DNA from: Rubrobacter sp.
GTDB lineage: Bacteria; Actinomycetota; Rubrobacteria; Rubrobacterales; Rubrobacteraceae
Assembly: GCA_016781885.1 (NCBI GenBank)
Contig: JADDPM010000031.1
Location: forward strand, 2,250-18,089
Length of the DNA: 15,840 nt
Direction: 5' to 3'
Below are positions 13,366 to 15,840 of the stretch, one piece after another. A program made the position numbers and the translations under genes. The notes under the pieces are model-generated. The model saw only the letters and a list, made by a program, of their open reading frames with translations, ran no database searches and had not been told where the DNA came from. Positions within the stretch are counted from its first letter, which is position 1. Each line of letters starts with the position of its first letter.

Positions 13366-13890
13366 AGCGTAGATCCCGAATCCCGCCGCCGCGACTACGA
13401 CGACCGCCACCGCGAACTCCACCGCCCCGCCCGACCTGATACCCCCCGGCAAGAGCCTTAAGGGCCGCCCCACCGGCCACAAGAGCGGCACTCCTCTCAT
13501 GTTCAAAGCGTCGGCGAAGAGATGCGAAGCGTAGCCGGCCACGAGGGCCAGGAACAGGTCCGGGGAGAGCGGCGCAAGCGGTGAGATCAAGAGACAAAAG
13601 ATCATTACTCCGAGCAGGGAATGCGTGAGAGTCCGGTGCCCGACGGTGCGTATAAGCACGAACGAAGCAACCCTCAACGCCCAGCTCAACGGCCGGGTAA
13701 GGAGGTTCAGCGCTGGGTTCTTCATCCGGCTCAACCCGTTGCCCAGGCGGCTGCGCGGGTTGTCCACGTCCGGCAGCCACGCGGCCACGACGGCCGCGGG
13801 GTAGGCGTAGAGCGGCGGCTCCTCCCCAATGAGCAGGAATGAGCCGGCAAGGGCCGCGACCCCGAAGATAGAGTGTGTGGTGGCGTTCAT
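13321..13890 (-). CDS. YdjM-family membrane-bound metal-dependent hydrolase
   Basis: This 189-residue inner-membrane protein of the YdjM (PF04307) family has helices near residues 8-22, 28-40, 70-82, 92-122 and 155-178. Candidate metal ligands are conserved: His6 in MNATTHSIFG, PDVD (40-43), HRTLTH (85-90), and HLFADALNMRGVPLLWPV (123-140) with His123 and Asp127. Relatives are linked to membrane lipid or DNA-damage responses, but the reaction is unknown. The ATG at 13890 is preferred over a TTG at 13908 because homology begins MNATTHS and a TAGACT lies nine bases upstream, again a leaderless layout. It runs tail-to-tail into yqeK with a 45-base overlap, so antisense interference is possible. 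Confidence 0.85.
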   Translation of the reverse strand: MNATTHSIFGVAALAGSFLLIGEEPPLYAYPAAVVAAWLPDVDNPRSRLGNGLSRMKNPALNLLTRPLSWALRVASFVLIRTVGHRTLTHSLLGVMIFCLLISPLAPLSPDLFLALVAGYASHLFADALNMRGVPLLWPVGRPLRLLPGGIRSGGAVEFAVAVVVVAAAGFGIYALHPVLSRVFASATF

Positions 13891-13898
13891 CGCGGGGC

Positions 13899-13904
13899 AG
13901 TCTA
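13899..13904 (-). promoter_or_regulatory. -10-like TAGACT for leaderless ydjM-like gene
   Basis: Minus-strand TAGACT ends nine bases before ATG 13890 with no Shine-Dalgarno sequence. No clear -35. Confidence 0.45.
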
Positions 13905-13971
13905 GCAACTCTCGCGAAACGCGGGGATTGCTGCTCCGGGCATACGAGGAACACGAACCGGAGACGCCCCG

Positions 13972-14300
13972 CTATCGGCAACACCAGGTCGAGCGGGCCA
14001 CGGCCCTGATCATCGCCTTCTTAGAGCCGCGCGCGAAGCGTCTCTGCAGCGCGCGGGCGAAAAGGTAGCCGAACCAGGCGAGCGGATGGTTCGGCCGGGA
14101 AAAGGCGAAGACGTCGTAGTAGACCGAGCCGTCTTCGCGGTCCCGCTCGACGAGGAACCGCTCGACGAGGAACCGCTCCTCATCGCGCTCGCCGTGTCCG
14201 GGGAGAGTACCGTACCCGAACCTCTCCACCTCGCCCGACTCCTCGAACACGTAGATTATGCGGGAAGTGTTCAGCGACCAGAAACAGAGGATGGGTGGAA
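13972..14300 (-). pseudogene. DUF1990 family protein, 5'-truncated
   Basis: The frame encodes the C-terminal two thirds of a DUF1990 protein: ILCFWSLNTSRIIYVFEE, RFGYGTLPGHGERDEERF, GSVYYDVFAFSRPNHPLAWFGYLF and LQRRFARGSKKAM are all family segments. Upstream of about 14300 the frame runs on without family similarity (it is antisense to a signal peptide), so the N-terminal ~50 residues are missing and no start codon with a ribosome site exists. A 15-base direct duplication (14144-14158 and 14159-14173) inserts a second ERFLV pentapeptide. DUF1990 proteins are small, of unknown activity, and common in actinobacteria. Either the gene is a relic after a deletion or inversion, or a shorter product starts at an internal TTG; I favour a relic. 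Confidence 0.7.
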
Positions 14301-14553
14301 GAGAGTAAGGCAAGTAGTGGTCGGGGGCGTGACCTCGGCACTGATTCTGTCCGTGATGGCCGCGCCAGCCCTGGCGATCCATAATCCCCGCATCCCTGCG
14401 GACGAGTGCGCGACGAACGCGGCCACTACCCCGAGCAACAACCCGGAAGCTAGGAACGCTATCCTAACTAAGGGGGCTGTGGCCCAAGGAGCTCAATCGT
14501 TCCCAATTGGCGTCACCAATGCCCCTAGAGAATGTCCAGCGCCTCAGAAATAG
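14291..14553 (+). pseudogene. Small secreted hypothetical protein, start apparently damaged
   Basis: From about 14299 the frame encodes a convincing Sec signal (KRVRQVVVGGVTSALILSVM then AAPALA, with cleavage expected after ALA) followed by a ~60-residue mature part starting IHNPRIPADECATNAA, with two cysteines, a pattern seen in small secreted hypothetical proteins of Rubrobacter-like genomes. No start codon precedes the basic n-region in this frame; an ATG at 14291 is in another frame and meets TAA after five codons. GTG 14317 would drop the basic residues. A one- or two-base indel after the ATG, or loss of the original 5' end at the junction with the DUF1990 relic, would explain this. Function unknown. 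Confidence 0.5.
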
Positions 14554-14712
14554 CTTCACGGATTAGCGCTCGAAAAGTGTGTGAGCTAGAGGCACGATAT
14601 AAAGGGCCGGGGTCCTTCGGGGATCCGGCGGTAGTAAGCAGCGGGACGCCATCGTTAAGACGGGGGAGCAAGGCTCATATCTTAGCTTGGAGAGGGCAAC
14701 CGCTCGGAACCT
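14554..14712 (+). other. Gene-free stretch with a UUCG hairpin
   Basis: No convincing gene is seen here. At 14606-14629 GCCGGGGTCC and GGGATCCGGC form an imperfect stem capped by a C(UUCG)G tetraloop; no T-run follows, so it may be a 3' hairpin of the secreted-protein message. The rest looks like neutral spacer; a weak tRNA-like D-arm look near 14675-14700 does not extend to a full cloverleaf. Confidence 0.4.
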
Positions 14713-14727
14713 CAGAGGTTAAGAAGA

Positions 14728-14753
14728 GGGTCGGGTTGTAGAAGCCCCGGCCC
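14728..14753 (-). terminator. Distal terminator-like hairpin after the phasin-like gene
   Basis: GGGTCGGG (14728-14735) pairs with CCCGGCCC (14746-14753) with one G-T pair. On the minus strand it is followed by TCTTCTTA. The flank 14713-14734 is a near copy of 14809-14831, so it is a duplicate of the proximal terminator. Confidence 0.45.
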
Positions 14754-14780
14754 CCTTAGTTAGACTCTATTCAGTCGCCT

Positions 14781-14804
14781 TCCGAGAAGACTAGTCTTCT
14801 CGGA
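14781..14804. repeat. Perfect 24-bp palindrome
   Basis: The sequence is its own reverse complement over 24 bases, centred on ACTAGT (14790-14795), with left arm TCCGAGAAGACT. It has no loop and no T-run, lies between the two tandem terminator hairpins, and could be a dimer-binding site, a cruciform or part of the terminator complex. Confidence 0.7.
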
Positions 14805-14824
14805 GACACAGAGGCATAAGAAGA

Positions 14825-14854
14825 GGGTCGGAGTCCCCTAGGAGACTCCGGCCC
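14825..14854 (-). terminator. Proximal terminator of the phasin-like gene
   Basis: GGGTCGGAGTC (14825-14835) and GACTCCGGCCC (14844-14854) form an 11-bp stem with one G-T pair and an eight-base loop, 28 bases past the stop codon. On the minus strand the hairpin is followed by the pyrimidine tail TCTTCTTATG. Confidence 0.6.
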
Positions 14855-14881
14855 TTAACACTTGTTGTGAGAAGGGTTCCC

Positions 14882-15604
14882 TTACGAAGCGCTGCTCAAC
14901 CTATCGTCGATCTGCTCTATCAGGGTCGAACGGTTCTTGTTGCGCTGCTCATATTCGCGAACCTGCTCCAACTCCTCGGCCGAGAGGCTGTCCAGCCGAG
15001 CTACGATCTCCCCGACATTCAGATCGTCGTAACCCTTGATCGGCACTTCGGCGATTGCTCTCTGGACGTTACTCACGCCCTCTTGGACACTCTCAGCATT
15101 CTGCTGAGCGGCTTGGTTGGCGGCCTGGGCACTTTGCTGACCGGCCTGTCCAGCAGCCTGAGCGCTCTGGCTCGCGGCCTGGCTCGCGGCCTGCACTCCC
15201 TGCTGAGCAGCCTGACCAGCAGCCTGCACTCCCTGCTGAGTGGCCTGGCTAGCAGCCTGCATGTTGTTCTGCGCTACCTGCGTTGCAGACCTCAACGTCT
15301 CCTGGTAGAACGACAAAGCCGAGTTTAGAAACTCAGAGTAGGCGTTCGTGGACTCCTGAGTAAGGGTCTGGAGGGCCTGCTGCTGGCGCTCGCCCTGCTC
15401 CTGAACGGTCTGGGCTGCCTGGCGGTTACCCTCGGTCTGGCTCTGAAGCTGCTGGATCCAGTTCTGGAAGAAGTCCTGCGTAAGCCTCAGATTACTCTCC
15501 TGCAAGGAAACCGTCCTGTCGGCGAGCATCTGAAACGCCTGCCTGGCCGAGTCGGTTAGCTCCTCGCTGGCCTGATTGATGTTCTGCGCCTGCTGCTGAT
15601 CCAT
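14882..15604 (-). CDS. Phasin/LEA-like A/Q-rich protein with 11-residue repeats
   Basis: This 240-residue, almost wholly helical protein has no signal peptide or membrane segment. Residues 12-109 resemble phasins, amphipathic coiled-coil proteins that coat polyhydroxyalkanoate granules (RQAFQMLADRT, then DFFQNWIQQLQ). Residues 110-175 are six perfect-length 11-residue repeats of consensus AAQQxVQAAxQ, as in LEA group 3 proteins, apolipoproteins and synucleins. Residues 188-236 (KGYDDLNVGEIVARLDSLSAEELEQV and on) form a separate helical domain often found at actinobacterial C-termini. The ATG at 15604 has AAGGAGA eight bases upstream; a longer frame to 15682 would cross the promoter. A SigB-type promoter precedes it. 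Likely roles are storage-granule or membrane coating and desiccation or stress protection; which one cannot be decided from sequence. It appears monocistronic. Confidence 0.85.
   Translation of the reverse strand: MDQQQAQNINQASEELTDSARQAFQMLADRTVSLQESNLRLTQDFFQNWIQQLQSQTEGNRQAAQTVQEQGERQQQALQTLTQESTNAYSEFLNSALSFYQETLRSATQVAQNNMQAASQATQQGVQAAGQAAQQGVQAASQAASQSAQAAGQAGQQSAQAANQAAQQNAESVQEGVSNVQRAIAEVPIKGYDDLNVGEIVARLDSLSAEELEQVREYEQRNKNRSTLIEQIDDRLSSAS
15080..15277 (-). repeat. Six tandem 33-bp coding repeats in the phasin/LEA-like gene
   Basis: Residues 110-175 divide without gaps into VAQNNMQAASQ, ATQQGVQAAGQ, AAQQGVQAASQ, AASQSAQAAGQ, AGQQSAQAANQ and AAQQNAESVQE. Units two and three are closest at DNA level, both containing the plus-strand string GCCTGCACTCCCTGCTGAG, showing recent tandem duplication. 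The 11-residue period predicts a long amphipathic (3-11) helix lying on a lipid or granule surface. Confidence 0.85.
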
Positions 15605-15621
15605 AGATCGTCTCCTTCTTT

Positions 15622-15637
15622 GGCTTATTGGTAAGCC
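15622..15637 (-). promoter_or_regulatory. 5'-UTR hairpin ahead of the phasin-like ribosome site
   Basis: GGCTTA and TAAGCC form a 6-bp stem with a four-base loop, ending just before AAGGAGA. It could stabilise the message or modulate initiation; a thermosensor is only a possibility since the ribosome site itself is unpaired. Confidence 0.4.
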
Positions 15638-15658
15638 TTTGCTTCGTGTTTTATATTC

Positions 15659-15684
15659 ATACCGCATATAGATGCACTTCAAAC
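15659..15684 (-). promoter_or_regulatory. SigB/SigF-type promoter of the phasin/LEA-like gene
   Basis: On the minus strand GTTTGA (15679-15684), a 14-base spacer and CGGTAT (15659-15664) match the general-stress sigma consensus (GTTT-N12-15-GGGTAT). The transcript would start near 15651, giving a ~48-base leader. A housekeeping reading (TTGAAG with TGAATA) overlaps and is weaker. Confidence 0.5.
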
Positions 15685-15728
15685 ATTAAAAGTGTGAGAT
15701 GGTTCACAACAAAGGTCTAAGTACATAA

Positions 15729-15840
15729 GAGGCTCCGCCAATAGGCAAGTAGCGTATGTATCAAGAAACGATGGGAAGGCTGTCGAATCGCTCTGAGAGC
15801 TGCCAAGTATGAAAAGTTGCCAGCCTATTGGCGGAAGCTC
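15729..15840. repeat. Inverted repeat pair, possible MITE or insertion-sequence end
   Basis: The 18 bases at 15729-15746 (GAGGCTCCGCCAATAGGC) match the reverse complement of 15823-15840 at 16 of 18 positions, with 76 bases between. The arms lie at the ends of a ~112-base unit with no coding frame. The right arm stops at the window edge, so its full length and any target duplication cannot be judged. It could be a miniature inverted-repeat element, an insertion-sequence remnant or a large hairpin. Confidence 0.55.

Noticed and set aside
12749..13984. Long minus-strand open frame (411 codons) across yqeK and the ydjM-like gene
   Set aside because: It is an Arg/Pro/Gly-rich shadow of two genes with clear catalytic motifs in other frames; long antisense frames are expected at this GC content.
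14660..14730. tRNA-like segment
   Set aside because: Only a partial D-arm resemblance; no seven-base acceptor stem, anticodon loop or TTCRA T-loop can be assembled.
14532..14741. 69-codon plus-strand frame after the secreted protein
   Set aside because: It lacks a ribosome site, overlaps the previous stop and runs through a hairpin and terminator; no recognisable protein features.
15055..15328. Plus-strand Leu/Ser-rich repeat frames opposite the phasin-like gene
   Set aside because: They are the antisense image of the 33-bp coding repeats; the minus-strand frame has start, ribosome site, promoter and terminator.
1..15840. CRISPR array, prophage, toxin-antitoxin or secondary-metabolite cluster
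   Set aside because: No regularly spaced direct repeats, phage structural genes, or assembly-line enzymes are present; gene content is chromosomal housekeeping.

Overview
The window is high-GC, gene-dense bacterial DNA with short intergenic gaps, frequent GTG/TTG starts and many start codons that sit only 7-9 bases after a -10 box (leaderless mRNAs). Together with the gene content (two-domain HTH-citrate synthase, YegS-type lipid kinase, DUF1990 relic, A/Q-rich phasin/LEA-like protein with a SigB-type promoter), this points to an actinobacterium, most likely a Rubrobacter-like deep-branching Actinomycetota. The genus is an inference from protein flavour, not a proof. Most genes look like ordinary chromosomal housekeeping and metabolic genes. 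No prophage, CRISPR array, tRNA or rRNA gene was seen.

Layout. 1-2159 (minus): an operon of a heme-oxygenase-like diiron protein, the DNA glycosylase Fpg and a dihydrolipoamide dehydrogenase cut by the window edge, preceded by a short PIN/NYN-like relic. 2400-3950 (plus): a leaderless hypothetical protein and a diacylglycerol-kinase-family lipid kinase. 4084-7081 (plus): a Tat-exported lipoprotein and two permeases of a sugar-type ABC importer without its own ATPase. 7104-9105 (plus): molybdopterin synthase subunits MoaD and MoaE, a degenerate copy of the moaE tail, a Nudix hydrolase and a CPBP membrane protease. 9117-11026: a divergent pair, HTH-citrate synthase (minus) and cupin (plus), sharing a palindromic promoter region. 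11027-11437: no protein gene, but a well-delimited small RNA on the minus strand with promoter and terminator. 11438-13890: cinA and yqeK start back to back from one overlapping divergent promoter; yqeK runs tail-to-tail into a YdjM-like membrane hydrolase. 13972-14553: two genes that both appear to have lost their 5' ends where they meet (DUF1990 and a small secreted protein). 14554-15840: tandem terminators, a perfect 24-bp palindrome, a phasin/LEA-like gene with six 11-residue repeats and a stress-type promoter, and an inverted-repeat pair resembling a small mobile element at the window edge.

Functional themes: redox and oxidative-damage repair (Fpg, lipoamide dehydrogenase, CinA/PncC, Nudix), nucleotide housekeeping (YqeK, Nudix), sugar import, molybdenum cofactor synthesis, and stress or carbon storage (phasin/LEA-like). 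The most noteworthy item is the unclassified ~223-nt RNA, which carries a 14-nt perfect complement of the canonical 16S rRNA 3' end, has no start codon at a normal distance, and can form mutually exclusive helices around it.
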